64,000 nt of DNA from Caldilineaceae bacterium (GCA_019637695.1 JAHBVG010000023.1:1-64000), one strand, 5' to 3'; positions 1-8,880 are shown, counted from the stretch's first letter. Numbers and translations are program-made. The notes: a model not told the origin generated them from the sequence alone.

Positions 1-2
1 CG

Positions 3-227
3 CCGTCCCACACGCCGACGGTCACGCCAACGCCGTCCCACACGCCGACGGTCACGCAGACGCCATCCCATACGCCGACGGTCACGCCAACGCCGTCCCA
101 TACGCCGACGGTCACGCCAACGCCGTCCCATACGCCGACGGTCACGCCAACGCCGTCCCATACGCCGACGGTCACGCCAACGCCGTCCCACACGCCGACG
201 ATTACGCCGACGCCGTCACACACGCCG
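3..227 (+). repeat. 30-bp in-frame tandem repeat
   Basis: About seven and a half units of a 30-bp repeat run from the window edge. Each unit encodes a ten-residue Thr/Pro-rich block of the form [10 protein letters not shown] with few substitutions. Because 30 is a multiple of 3, copy-number change keeps the frame. It encodes the stalk or linker of the secreted protein that ends at 593. Confidence 0.95.
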
Positions 228-593
228 ACGCCAACAGCGACCCCTCCTCTGGTTTACACCCTGCAAGGAACGCTCTTTGAGGACCACGACGATGATGGCA
301 TCCAGGATGGGGATGAACCCGGCATCGCCGATGCCACCGTCTATTTGGTGAGCCAGGAACGTCGAACGCGCCTGGAAGAATGGACGACCACGACCAATGC
401 GGAAGGGGTCTACATCTTCATCCATATCCCCAGCGGCCACTATCGGCTTGGCTTTGCCCTCCCGCCAGCCTACGCCGCGCCAGAGATCCAGTGGAGCGAT
501 GTCGCGCTCAACGGCGGCAGTTCGAATGTAAGCATCCCCTTGCCGTTTGCCGGAGAACGTGCAACGCTCTACCTGCCGATGCTTCAGCGTTGA
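3..593 (+). CDS. Secreted/surface protein with Thr-Pro stalk and SdrD B-like domain (5' end outside window)
   Basis: The reading frame is open from the first bases, so only the C-terminal part is visible. It starts with a Thr/Pro repeat stalk of about 75 residues. A single SdrD-B/Cna-B-like domain follows, recognised by a start such as [20 protein letters not shown] and by the later NAEGVYIF and PSGHYRLGF segments. Such domains are stabilising beta-sandwiches of surface proteins, often binding calcium through the Asp-rich loop. The protein ends with LYLPMLQR. Similar LPxV-type motifs occur in two other secreted proteins of this window (20052-20933 and 21310-27489), so this tail may be a shared surface or sorting signal; that is inference. 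No transmembrane anchor or LPXTG signal is present. The biological role is unknown. Confidence 0.85.
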   Translation, partial: PSHTPTVTPTPSHTPTVTQTPSHTPTVTPTPSHTPTVTPTPSHTPTVTPTPSHTPTVTPTPSHTPTITPTPSHTPTPTATPPLVYTLQGTLFEDHDDDGIQDGDEPGIADATVYLVSQERRTRLEEWTTTTNAEGVYIFIHIPSGHYRLGFALPPAYAAPEIQWSDVALNGGSSNVSIPLPFAGERATLYLPMLQR

Positions 594-743
594 TCCGCTG
601 ACCGTTGTTTCCACAGCCCTGATTCAGTGCCTCGACAGCGCCCATCTCTCAATAAGTAGATCTTGCAAAAACCCCGGCTCTGACAATTTCGATTGCAGAC
701 CGGATGGCAGCATGATATGATATGGGTGTATTCAGAATGGGTT

Positions 744-782
744 GATGATTCGTAAGGGTTTGGGTGGACGGCAGACGAGCAA
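744..782 (+). repeat. Half copy of an ~85-bp palindromic MITE-like element
   Basis: These 39 bases are identical to 29399-29437 and closely match the complement of 9278-9316. Only the left arm of the palindrome is present. It lies just upstream of the caspase gene and provides a false in-frame upstream start (TTG at 742) for it. Confidence 0.8.
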
Positions 783-816
783 TAAGGTCCTCGGCACTCC
801 CAGGATGGTACCGACA

Positions 817-2217
817 ATGACGGAGAAATTTGAAGTCGGTTATGCGCTGCTCATCGGTGTCAGCGAGAATGCGATACCTCGATTAGCCCTGCCCGATGTA
901 GCCAGGGACATCAGTGCGCTTGAGACGGTGCTGGTCCATCCTCAGCGCTGCGCATACCCGGCGGAGAACGTCAAGATCATCACGGGCGCGGCGGCAACGA
1001 AGGCCGGCATTGAAGATGGGCTGGACTGGCTCTACCATCAGATTCAGGCGGATGGCAGCGGCGATACTACGGTTGTCATTTACTATTCGGGCCACGGCTG
1101 GCGCGACGCCAGCACTGACCCGCCCACCCACTACCTTATCCCCTACGACATGGAAGAAGGGCGATACCGTTCCCGCGCACTGCGGGCTACGGATTTCGCA
1201 GTTGCGATTGCGGATCTGCGACCTCAACGGCTGCTCGTCATTCTAGATTGCTGTCACGCCGCCGGCATGGATGTCAAGGATCTGGACTTTGTGGCAGATC
1301 ACTACCAAGAAGCCGCCGTCCCTCCTCAGGTTCTGATGGTTGGCGAGCAGAGAACAGCCGACCCAAGAGCGAAGGATCTTTCCACACTGGCCCAGGGAGC
1401 AGGTCGGGCTGTCCTCACCTCCTCGCAGGGGACGCAGAAATCATACATCCGTCGAGATGGCAGCATGAGCATCTTCACCTATCACCTCATCGAAGCGCTC
1501 ACCGGCCATGCCCAGCCCGAAGGCGGCGCCAGAGAGGTACTCGTCTCCGATCTGATGAGCTACGTCACCCGCACCGTTCCCTCAAGCGCCCGCCAACAGG
1601 TCAACGCCGAACAGACGCCGGACTTTCAGGTGAGCGGCAATTTCCCGGTAGCGCTGCTACTGGGCGGCAAGGGGTTGAGCAAGGGCGAAATCGCCCCCGA
1701 TCCGCTGGAAACGTCGACCGCAGCGAGCCGGAGCGAACAGGTCAACACTGGCGGCGGCGCTTACATCCGCGGCAATGTCAATGTTAAAGGCGACCTCGTC
1801 GGTCGGGACAAAATCACCTATGGGGACGACGTGCGCGGGGACAAGGTCTCTGGCGACAAGATCAACGTGGGCAATATCAGCGGCAGCCCTGGCTTTAACA
1901 TCGGCAGCGGTAGCGTCACCAACAGTGGGATCTCCGCTGAAGATCTGGATCGGCTCTTCCTCCCCTTGTTAGAGGCAGTGCAAAGCGGCCCGCCGGAATC
2001 ACGACGCGAGGCTGTACAGACAGTCCAGGCGTTGAAAGCAGAAGCGGCCAGGGGCGAAAAGGCCGACGATGGACGCATGGCCCGTCTGATCGACAAACTT
2101 GTTGATCTCGTACCGGGTGGCGTCGCCGCTCTCGTCTCTGCCTTTGGATCGCCCATCCTCAGCGGTCTGGTTGGCCCTGTAACGAAGTACGCGCTGGAGC
2201 GTCTGCGCAGACAGTAG
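817..2217 (+). CDS. Caspase-family (C14) peptidase with Gly-Asp repeat linker
   Basis: A cysteine peptidase of the caspase/metacaspase fold fills residues 10-230: the catalytic His lies in SGHG (His93) and the Cys in DCCHA (Cys146). After a linker, residues about 315-370 hold a repeat rich in GD motifs (GNVNVKGDLVGRDKI, YGDDVRGDKVSGDKI). The C-terminus is helical and ends with a Gly-rich hydrophobic segment (VPGGVAALVSAFGSP) that might touch membranes. The start was set at the ATG at 817 because everything between 742 and 782 is repeat-element sequence. The next gene begins 49 bp downstream and carries the same GD-repeat, so the two probably act together, with the STAND protein as sensor and this peptidase as effector. 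Bacterial caspases in such contexts are linked to regulated cell death and phage defence; the role here is inferred. No inhibitor or substrate gene is seen. Confidence 0.85.
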   Translation: MTEKFEVGYALLIGVSENAIPRLALPDVARDISALETVLVHPQRCAYPAENVKIITGAAATKAGIEDGLDWLYHQIQADGSGDTTVVIYYSGHGWRDASTDPPTHYLIPYDMEEGRYRSRALRATDFAVAIADLRPQRLLVILDCCHAAGMDVKDLDFVADHYQEAAVPPQVLMVGEQRTADPRAKDLSTLAQGAGRAVLTSSQGTQKSYIRRDGSMSIFTYHLIEALTGHAQPEGGAREVLVSDLMSYVTRTVPSSARQQVNAEQTPDFQVSGNFPVALLLGGKGLSKGEIAPDPLETSTAASRSEQVNTGGGAYIRGNVNVKGDLVGRDKITYGDDVRGDKVSGDKINVGNISGSPGFNIGSGSVTNSGISAEDLDRLFLPLLEAVQSGPPESRREAVQTVQALKAEAARGEKADDGRMARLIDKLVDLVPGGVAALVSAFGSPILSGLVGPVTKYALERLRRQ

Positions 2218-2266
2218 CGCTCGACAAACAGCGGGCGAGCGCGTGGTATCCAGGGGAAGCAGTCCT

Positions 2267-5200
2267 ATGGACAGCGAACTCAAATCAGAACAGAACGCTC
2301 AGCCACAGGGAATACCCATCCCCGGCAACGTAGACGTAGCTGGGGATCTCGCCATGCGCGACAAGATCATCTACGGCGACGAGGTCCACGGGGACAAGAT
2401 CGCCGGCGACAAGATCATCTATGAGGCGGCCGACAATGCGCCGCCAGCCCCCGGCGATCCACCCTTCCAGGGACTGCGCTTTTTTGATGTAGCCGATACC
2501 GACCGCTTTTTTGGACGCGAGGAATTGACCGCTGAATTTGTCGATCATTTGCGCGATCTGGCCTTTTTGGCGGTGATTGGCGCCAGCGGCAGCGGCAAGT
2601 CGTCTCTGGTGCGGGCAGGGGTTGTGGCGGCCCTACACAGAGGAAAGACCTTGCCCAATGGGGTGCGCCGTCCTCTGGGCAGCACCGAATGGCCGCTCTT
2701 TATCTTCACCCCCGGCGTCCATCCGCTGGAATCTCTGGCAACGACGGTCACAACCTCAGATGCGCAGGCGGCTGCGCTCCTCGCCCGCATGAAAGCCCAA
2801 AGCGATGGCCTGCGCCAACATCTCCAAGAGCTAATCGATCAGACACAAAGCGGCCATGTCCTCATGGTGGTGGATCAGTTTGAAGAGGTCTTTGCGCTCT
2901 GCCGGGATCAGAACGAGCAACGCGTCTTCATTGCCAACGTCCTCTGTACCGTGGGGCTGAGCGGCGACCGCGCCACCGCAGACGATGCCAGCGCTGCGTC
3001 CAATCCTGCACGGCTCATCCTGACCCTGCGTGCAGATTTCTACGCCCAGTGCGCTGAATTCGAGGCGTTGCGCACGGCATTGGAGCGCTACCAGCGCTAC
3101 ATCGGTCCCATGTCTCAGGCCGAGTTGCGCAACGCCATCGAAGCGCCCGCGGCCCAGGACAACTGGCTCTTTGAACCCGGTTTGGTGGACCTGATGCTGG
3201 AGGACATTGAGAATGAGCCGGGCGCGCTGCCGCTGCTTTCCCACGCTTTGTTGGAAACGTGGAAACGGCGTAGTGGACGCACCCTGACCCTGGCCGGTTA
3301 CCAGGCAGCGGGTCGCATCCAGGGGGCGATTGCCAAGACTGCCGATCAGACCTTCGCCCAACTGAGTGACGAAGAGCGGCAGATCGCCCGCAACATCTTC
3401 CTGCGCCTCACCGAACTGGGCGAAGGCGTGCAGGATACGCGCCGGCGCGTATCCCCCACCGAGTTGATCGTCCACGCTGCCCAGACAGCCGAGGTCGAAG
3501 AGGTGGTGCGCCGCCTGGTGGATGCCCGGCTGCTGACCACCGACAAAAACCAGGTGGAGGTTGCCCACGAGGCGCTCATTCGTGAGTGGCCTCAATTGCG
3601 GCGCTGGCTTACCGAGAACCGGGATGCGCTGCGCGTCCATCGCGAGCTGACCGAAGCTGCCCAGGATTGGTTGCGGCTGGAGAAGGACCCAGGCGCGCTC
3701 TATCGTGGTCTACGGTTGGCTCAGGCGGTTGAGTGGCGACAGAAAGAAGAGGATACACTCAACGAACTGGAACGATCCTTTTTAGAGGCCAGCGTCGCCC
3801 TGGGCGAGGCCGAACGTGCCGAAGAAGCGCGACGGCAACAGGAGCGCATCGCCGCCGCCGAAAGGTTGGCCGCCGAGCAGCGCAAACGGGCGCTGTGGGC
3901 AACAGCGCTCAGTATGTTAGCCGTCCTGGCGGCGGCGGCTGCCATCTGGCTGGGGATCGAGTCGAGTAACAATGCAGAGAACGCAGCGATGGAGCGCGAT
4001 CGCGCCTTTGCTGCTCAACAGCAGGCTGAAACACAACTGCGGATCGCACAATCGCAACAGGTGGCCGCCGTGGCGCAGAACCTGTTGAGCGGGGGCAAAT
4101 CAGAGCAAGCGTTGCTGTTTGCCGTGGCTGCCGGCTATGAATTGACGCCGACGGTGGAACTGCACAATGTCCTTCGCGCAGCCGTGGACAGTTGGCGCGG
4201 CGTGCGTATCATCAAGGCGCACAGCCAACGTATTTCGGGCGGCTCCTTCAGCCAGGATAACACGCTGGTTGCCACGGCAAGCGACGATAACAGCGCCAAA
4301 GTCTGGCGCGTGGACAATGGTCAGCTTCTGCTTTCAACCGATGTCTACACTGGCGTCATCACGGGCGCTATTTTTTCTCTAGACGATCAATATCTGATCA
4401 CAAGCAGCCGTGATCGAACGGTCCGCATCTGGCGTCTCTCGGACCGGGCCTTGATCCACACCTTGCGCCACGACGATGATGTGCGCTCGATTGGGCTTCA
4501 TCCGAATGGCGAGTGGGTAGCCGCACGTACCGGCAGCGAAGTCTGGCTTTGGGAGATAGAAAGCGGCCAGGCGGTGGAGGGGAGTCCGTTTCGAGCCGGC
4601 GTCACCCTGCGCTCTCTCGATTTTACGCAGGGCGGCGATAACATCCTGGCGGGCGGCGGCGATACCCAGGTCCACTTGTGGAACATTGCCGCCAGACAGT
4701 CGGCCACCTTAGCGACGGACAACGGCCACGAAAGCGCTGTGATTGGGGCGGTCCACAGCCCGGATCGAAGGTTCATTGCCTCGTTGAGCAGCGAACGTCT
4801 TCTTCTCTGGCAGTGGGTTGACGGTCAGGGATTTGTCGCCCGGCGCTTGCCCCAGTCGAGCGACGGCATCTCCTTCCAGCCGCCCGTTCAGTTCAATCCA
4901 AATGGGCGACTGTTGGCCGTGGGCAGCGGAACCGGTCTTGTGCGCATCTGGGATATGAACGATCTCGATGCTGAGCCAATTCAGGTGGGCGGGCGGCCAG
5001 GCACAACGGCCAGCTTCAGCCCTGATGGTAGACACCTTGTCCTCAGTAGCAGCGACGGCACGATTACGCTGTACGACATCTTCGCCCGCGTGGAAAAGCC
5101 TTTCGTCAAACTGCCCGCCGGCAGCATTTCGGCTCTCTTCTTCAATCGAGATGGCACTCGTCTCGCCACTGCCAGCACTGACGGCGCATTGACCTTCTGG

Positions 5201-6544
5201 CAGGTCTGGTTGGGCGGCAACGTTGCGCTCGCGCCGCTGCGCAACTTCCCCGCTTCGGCGATGGCGCGTTGGGGCGATGAGGTACTCACGGTCGGCGTAG
5301 GAAACGAGATCGAACGCTGGCATTGGCGCACCGGGCAACTGGATTCACTGACGATCACCCTGCCAGAGGATGCATCCCTGCCAGACGCGCTGACGTCCAT
5401 CGCCATTTCCCCTGGCGGAGACTTGATCATCGGCAGCGCCAAGGGGACGCTCTACAGGGTCGATGCGGAAAGCGGCGACACGCTGGCGTATTGGTCAGCG
5501 CACAATGACCCCATCTCGGCGATTGTCCCGCTGCCGGTTGGCCTGGGGGCCGATAGCACAAACGCCCACCTCATGGCGACCATCGGCGGCGAACCGCACA
5601 TCGCCATTTGGGATGTACAAACGGGCGCGCATGTCCGCTCGCTGGGTCGGTCAGGGGAAGGACATGAGAACGATGTCACGGCGTTGGCGCTTTCGCCAGC
5701 GGGTGATCTCCTCTACTCAGCGGGCGCAGATGGGCGCGTCCTCGCGTGGAATTGGCGAACGGGCGAGATTGCCAAGCAGCAGCGTGTGCGCGTCTCACTT
5801 ACATCGTTGGCGGTCAGTCCCATCGACGGCATGATCGCGGCTGGCAGCGCTGAAGCGGCAATCTATCTTTGGAGAGCAGATGGACGCAGTTTTTCGGTCG
5901 GCGCGGGGGCCAATGTGCGAGCGCTTCACTTCAGCGGCGAGGGCGTCCTGTTCAGCGCCACAGAAACGGGTGAAATCCAGGTATGGGATCTGGAACGGCG
6001 TGTATCCGTCCATATTCAAGCGCATGGCGAGCGTTGGGTCAAGGACTTCTTCCTGGCCGAGGACGAACGGCTCATCTTCAGCGTGGGGGACGATGGACAG
6101 ATCATGGCTTGGCCGCTTCCTCTCGACGATCTGCTGCTGTTGGGGTGTGCGCAGAGTATCCGCAGCCTGTCGAACGTCGAGTGGCAACAGCAATTCGGCT
6201 TCGACATCGATCTCACGCCCTGTCCCCAAGATCGCACACTGGCGCGCTTTCCGCTGACGGCCGCGTTGCTCGATCCATCCTTTCAGCAGATCGACGATCT
6301 GCCTATGATCTACTTCTTTGACGCGCCGCGGGGAAGCACAGTGGCCCCAGGCACAGAGATCTCGCTGCGCTGGAGTACCAGCAATGCCACCGCCGTCTAC
6401 CTGGAGATCAACGGCGAACGGCGCGGCGTCGCCTCTCCTCATGAGCAACGCTTCACGATTCTCACAGAGACTACCTTCCGCCTGGTTGCTGTCAACCGCA
6501 ATGGAGAACGCAGCATCCAACGCCATGTTACCCTCACCAATTAA
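2267..6544 (+). CDS. nSTAND-type NTPase with WD40 propeller repeats
   Basis: A 1,425-residue signal-transduction NTPase. Residues about 20-52 carry the GD repeat shared with the caspase upstream (GNVDVAGDLAMRDKI, YGDEVHGDKIAGDKI). A STAND NTPase follows, with Walker A GASGSGKSS (about residue 105) and Walker B LMVVDQFEEVF (about residue 200), then a winged-helix/helical region, a coiled stretch and one hydrophobic segment (DNA about 3889-3957) that could span the membrane. WD40-like repeats fill DNA about 4200-6115, and an Ig-like domain ends the protein. The start at 2267 has an AGGGGA ribosome site at 2251-2256; an in-frame GTG at 2243 is less likely. STAND proteins oligomerise after ligand binding by their repeat domain and activate an effector. 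The linked caspase is the obvious candidate partner, joined through the common motif (inference). Confidence 0.85.
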   Translation: MDSELKSEQNAQPQGIPIPGNVDVAGDLAMRDKIIYGDEVHGDKIAGDKIIYEAADNAPPAPGDPPFQGLRFFDVADTDRFFGREELTAEFVDHLRDLAFLAVIGASGSGKSSLVRAGVVAALHRGKTLPNGVRRPLGSTEWPLFIFTPGVHPLESLATTVTTSDAQAAALLARMKAQSDGLRQHLQELIDQTQSGHVLMVVDQFEEVFALCRDQNEQRVFIANVLCTVGLSGDRATADDASAASNPARLILTLRADFYAQCAEFEALRTALERYQRYIGPMSQAELRNAIEAPAAQDNWLFEPGLVDLMLEDIENEPGALPLLSHALLETWKRRSGRTLTLAGYQAAGRIQGAIAKTADQTFAQLSDEERQIARNIFLRLTELGEGVQDTRRRVSPTELIVHAAQTAEVEEVVRRLVDARLLTTDKNQVEVAHEALIREWPQLRRWLTENRDALRVHRELTEAAQDWLRLEKDPGALYRGLRLAQAVEWRQKEEDTLNELERSFLEASVALGEAERAEEARRQQERIAAAERLAAEQRKRALWATALSMLAVLAAAAAIWLGIESSNNAENAAMERDRAFAAQQQAETQLRIAQSQQVAAVAQNLLSGGKSEQALLFAVAAGYELTPTVELHNVLRAAVDSWRGVRIIKAHSQRISGGSFSQDNTLVATASDDNSAKVWRVDNGQLLLSTDVYTGVITGAIFSLDDQYLITSSRDRTVRIWRLSDRALIHTLRHDDDVRSIGLHPNGEWVAARTGSEVWLWEIESGQAVEGSPFRAGVTLRSLDFTQGGDNILAGGGDTQVHLWNIAARQSATLATDNGHESAVIGAVHSPDRRFIASLSSERLLLWQWVDGQGFVARRLPQSSDGISFQPPVQFNPNGRLLAVGSGTGLVRIWDMNDLDAEPIQVGGRPGTTASFSPDGRHLVLSSSDGTITLYDIFARVEKPFVKLPAGSISALFFNRDGTRLATASTDGALTFWQVWLGGNVALAPLRNFPASAMARWGDEVLTVGVGNEIERWHWRTGQLDSLTITLPEDASLPDALTSIAISPGGDLIIGSAKGTLYRVDAESGDTLAYWSAHNDPISAIVPLPVGLGADSTNAHLMATIGGEPHIAIWDVQTGAHVRSLGRSGEGHENDVTALALSPAGDLLYSAGADGRVLAWNWRTGEIAKQQRVRVSLTSLAVSPIDGMIAAGSAEAAIYLWRADGRSFSVGAGANVRALHFSGEGVLFSATETGEIQVWDLERRVSVHIQAHGERWVKDFFLAEDERLIFSVGDDGQIMAWPLPLDDLLLLGCAQSIRSLSNVEWQQQFGFDIDLTPCPQDRTLARFPLTAALLDPSFQQIDDLPMIYFFDAPRGSTVAPGTEISLRWSTSNATAVYLEINGERRGVASPHEQRFTILTETTFRLVAVNRNGERSIQRHVTLTN

Positions 6545-6547
6545 CTC

Positions 6548-6589
6548 GCCCCTTTCGCAACCACGATACCTGGTAGTTGCGAAAGGGGC
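6548..6589 (+). terminator. Perfect 14-bp hairpin after the nSTAND gene
   Basis: Two perfectly complementary 14-bp arms (6548-6561 and 6576-6589) with a 14-base loop directly follow the stop codon. There is no T-run on the plus strand, so it may act as an mRNA 3'-stabilising or Rho-linked structure. It also separates the gene from the minus-strand tRNA whose 3' end is at 6594. Confidence 0.55.
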
Positions 6590-6593
6590 AGAG

Positions 6594-7028
6594 CACCCCC
6601 TGTAGGGATCGAACCTACGACCCACGGTTTAGCATACCACTACAGTTTTCACTGCCAGTCAGGCTGTTTGTGGTCTGGACCATATCTTCACCATTTCAGG
6701 TGGGATGCGTATGGTCTCTACGGAACCCTGCGATGATCCGCTGCAAGATGAATACCTCGCAACTGACCATTCTTCGGTGTCTCTACCCTCAGATTCATTG
6801 ACTGTCTACCTGAGCCTTTAAGACACCTATGTCTCCTTTTGTCTTTGTATGATGATGGCGCATTTCTGAACTCATCTCAAAAAGAAGACACAGGTTTCCT
6901 CGGTGTTACCAACTCAGAGCATTTGAGAAAGGTTTCACCGATATAGCACCCTCCACTTTACGGGTTTCTGTTTCCCCGTAAAGGCTCCTGCTTGAAGACC
7001 GTTGCTCTATCCACTGAGCTAAGGGGGC
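6594..7028 (-). tRNA. tRNA-Arg(UCU), interrupted in the anticodon by a group I intron
   Basis: Exon 1 is the complement of 6995-7028 (acceptor GCCCCCT, D arm GCTC...GAGC, anticodon stem ACGGT and loop CTT). Exon 2 is the complement of 6594-6632 (loop CTAA, stem ACCGT, T arm GTAGG-TTCGATC-CCTAC, acceptor AGGGGGT). Joined, they make a complete cloverleaf with a seven-base anticodon loop CTTCTAA and anticodon TCT. The break lies between anticodon positions 34 and 35. No CCA is encoded. The acceptor closes with a G-U pair, G1 against U72. Without removal of the intervening 362 bases the tRNA cannot work. Confidence 0.9.
6633..6994 (-). ncRNA. Group I intron (362 nt) in tRNA-Arg
   Basis: The intron follows a U at the 5' splice site and ends with G (complement of 6633), as self-splicing group I introns do. 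Read on the minus strand it shows core elements: a P-like segment TTGCGAGGTA, an R-like segment GTTCCGTAGAGACCATACG and an S-like segment GAAGATATGGTCC; GACCAT and ATGGTC can pair as P7. A hairpin near the 5' end (TTTACGGG with CCCGTAAA) fits P2. There is no room for a homing endonuclease gene. The U34/35 insertion site is the one used by cyanobacterial tRNA-Leu introns. The subgroup (IC3 or IA) cannot be fixed by eye. Confidence 0.85.
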
Positions 7029-7085
7029 AGAGTGGAATTGGCTCTATTTTACCGAAATTGCCCCTTTCCGTCAAAGCAAATGCGG

Positions 7086-7120
7086 AATGTGAAGGGTGAA
7101 GAGTGAAGAGTGAAAGGTGA
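7086..7120 (+). repeat. Heptanucleotide array (five AGRGTGA-type units)
   Basis: Five consecutive 7-base units all ending in GTGA (AATGTGA, AGGGTGA, AGAGTGA twice, AAGGTGA). A partly complementary series (CTTCACT, CTTCTCA) follows at 7141-7176, so a long imperfect hairpin can form downstream of the kinase gene. One of several such arrays in the window. Confidence 0.75.
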
Positions 7121-7170
7121 AATGAATCCGACATGTTTCCTTCAAACTTCACTCTTCTCACTTCGCCTTT

Positions 7171-8880
7171 TCACCTTGTTATCTCATGCCCATCCTCATC
7201 CGCCTCTTCTTTCATCAACGGGATGTACAGGGTAATCTGGGCGCCGGCGTTGGGCGCGGCTTCGATGTGAACGCTGCCGTCAAAGAGAGCCAGTTGTTCC
7301 TTGATGCTCTGGATGCCCCAACCGGTATAGAGGTTGTTGGGATGGGGCGTGATCTGGTGGGGCTCGAAGCCCTTTCCTCTGTCGCGGACTGTGGCAATGA
7401 GGTGGTCATCCACCCGTTGCAGCGTGACATACGCCTGATCGACGCCAGCGTGTTTGACGACGTTGAAGAGCAGTTCACGGATGATCTGAAAGATCATCAC
7501 GCGCAAGCCCTGATTCCCCACCCGGCAGTCGCCCTCAAACTGGACAGACACAGTGAGTTCGTGCATTTCCTTCATCTGCGCCCCCAGCCACAGGATCGCC
7601 TCGGGCAACCCTTCGTTGCGCAGAACGGGTGGGCTGAGTTCTACCGTCAGGGTGCGGGCAGACTGAATGGCCTGGTTGATCAAACTGCCCATATCTTCAA
7701 TTTGTCCACCCAGCCGCGCCTGCTGTTCGGCGGAGAGGTCCAGGCTGATCAGGTGAATGCGCCATTGGATGGCATAGAGCATCTGCTGCACATGATCGTG
7801 GATGATCTGCGAGACCCGTTTACGCTCTTGCTGTTCCGCCAGGGATAACTTTATGGCTAGATCACGCACTTGCTGAGTCCGTTCCCGGACACGGGTTTCT
7901 AACTTTTCGGTGAGTTCTGTCAGTTCGGCCAGCAATCGCTCGCGTTCGGCTTCGCCCTGTTTCTGGTAGTGGATGTCGGTAGCGGTGCCATACCAGCAGT
8001 TGATCTGGCCTTCGTCACTGCGTACAGGCAGCGCCCGGCTCAGATACCAGCGGACCTCGCCATCCGCGCGGTGGATGCGATGCTCGATCTCATAGGTCTC
8101 GCCGGTGGCGAGCGCTCGGTTCCAGGCGTCCACAGTGGGCTGTTGATCGTCCGGGTGCAGGATTGGCTGCCACTCCCATCCGTCCTCGGTGGGCGTCAGC
8201 CCCTTGAATTCGCGCCAGCGCTGGTTATAGTAGTCAACCTTGCCGGTGGATTCGGCCGTCCACACCAGTTGGGGCATTGCATCTGCCAGATGACGGAAGT
8301 GATCTTCGCTCTGCCTGAGCGCCTCTTCGGCGCGTTGATGCTCGGCGATCTCCTGCTGAAGTTGCCGGTTGATCCGTTCGAGTTCGGCGGTACGCTCAAT
8401 GACTCGCTGCTCGAGCGCGGCCCGCTCTTCATTGAGGAGCATCTCAATCGATTGGCGTTCGAGGATCTCGGCTTGCAACGATTGATTGGATTGCTCTAGT
8501 TGAAAGCGGCTAGGGATGGCGAGCAAATGGGGGATCAAGGGCCACAGCGCTATCGCCGTCACTACCGAGACTGTCGCCGTCAGACCATCGACGATCCCTT
8601 GCAGCCAGTAAACGGGATACCAGATCGTGATCACCTTGACGATGTGGGTGGTACCGCAGCCAAAAATAAAGAGCGCAAAGAGAACAAAGACCCATTTATG
8701 CACAAGATCCTGCCGTCTGCGTACAAAAACAAGCAACGCAACGGGGATAGAATAATAGGCAATCGCAATCAGGATGTTCGAGATCACCAGCGTCCATAAC
8801 AGGGAAGGGATCCACAGGAAACAATGGCCATGAGGCATCCAAAATCGCGATCCGAACCAGTCAACTAATAATTGCCACAT
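7171..8880 (-). CDS. Histidine kinase with ethylene-receptor-like membrane domain and PAS domain
   Basis: The 569-residue protein begins with membrane helices resembling the copper/ethylene-binding domain of plant ETR1 and its cyanobacterial homologues: ILIAIAYYSIP (about 36-46) and FGCGTTH with Cys75 and His79 at the copper-ligand positions. The position of ETR1 Asp25, needed for ethylene binding, is Asn35 here. A coiled coil (about 130-185), a PAS domain (about 190-310) and a second coil follow. The kinase core is the NarL-partner type: HisKA_3 around IIHDHVQQ (phospho-acceptor His near 361) and an ATPase domain with NVVKHAG and DRGKGF. The start is the ATG at 8880 after a CAGGAGAA ribosome site. 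No response regulator lies next to it, so its partner (probably a LuxR/NarL-type regulator) is elsewhere. The ligand could be ethylene or another small molecule bound by Cu(I). Confidence 0.88.
   Translation of the reverse strand: MWQLLVDWFGSRFWMPHGHCFLWIPSLLWTLVISNILIAIAYYSIPVALLVFVRRRQDLVHKWVFVLFALFIFGCGTTHIVKVITIWYPVYWLQGIVDGLTATVSVVTAIALWPLIPHLLAIPSRFQLEQSNQSLQAEILERQSIEMLLNEERAALEQRVIERTAELERINRQLQQEIAEHQRAEEALRQSEDHFRHLADAMPQLVWTAESTGKVDYYNQRWREFKGLTPTEDGWEWQPILHPDDQQPTVDAWNRALATGETYEIEHRIHRADGEVRWYLSRALPVRSDEGQINCWYGTATDIHYQKQGEAERERLLAELTELTEKLETRVRERTQQVRDLAIKLSLAEQQERKRVSQIIHDHVQQMLYAIQWRIHLISLDLSAEQQARLGGQIEDMGSLINQAIQSARTLTVELSPPVLRNEGLPEAILWLGAQMKEMHELTVSVQFEGDCRVGNQGLRVMIFQIIRELLFNVVKHAGVDQAYVTLQRVDDHLIATVRDRGKGFEPHQITPHPNNLYTGWGIQSIKEQLALFDGSVHIEAAPNAGAQITLYIPLMKEEADEDGHEITR

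Noticed and set aside
3..227. Possible CRISPR array because of ~30-bp repeats
   Set aside because: The units are directly adjacent with no unique spacers and encode an in-frame Thr/Pro stalk.
6577..6801. Plus-strand ORF of 74 codons
   Set aside because: It lies across the tRNA exon and the intron in antisense and has no ribosome site.
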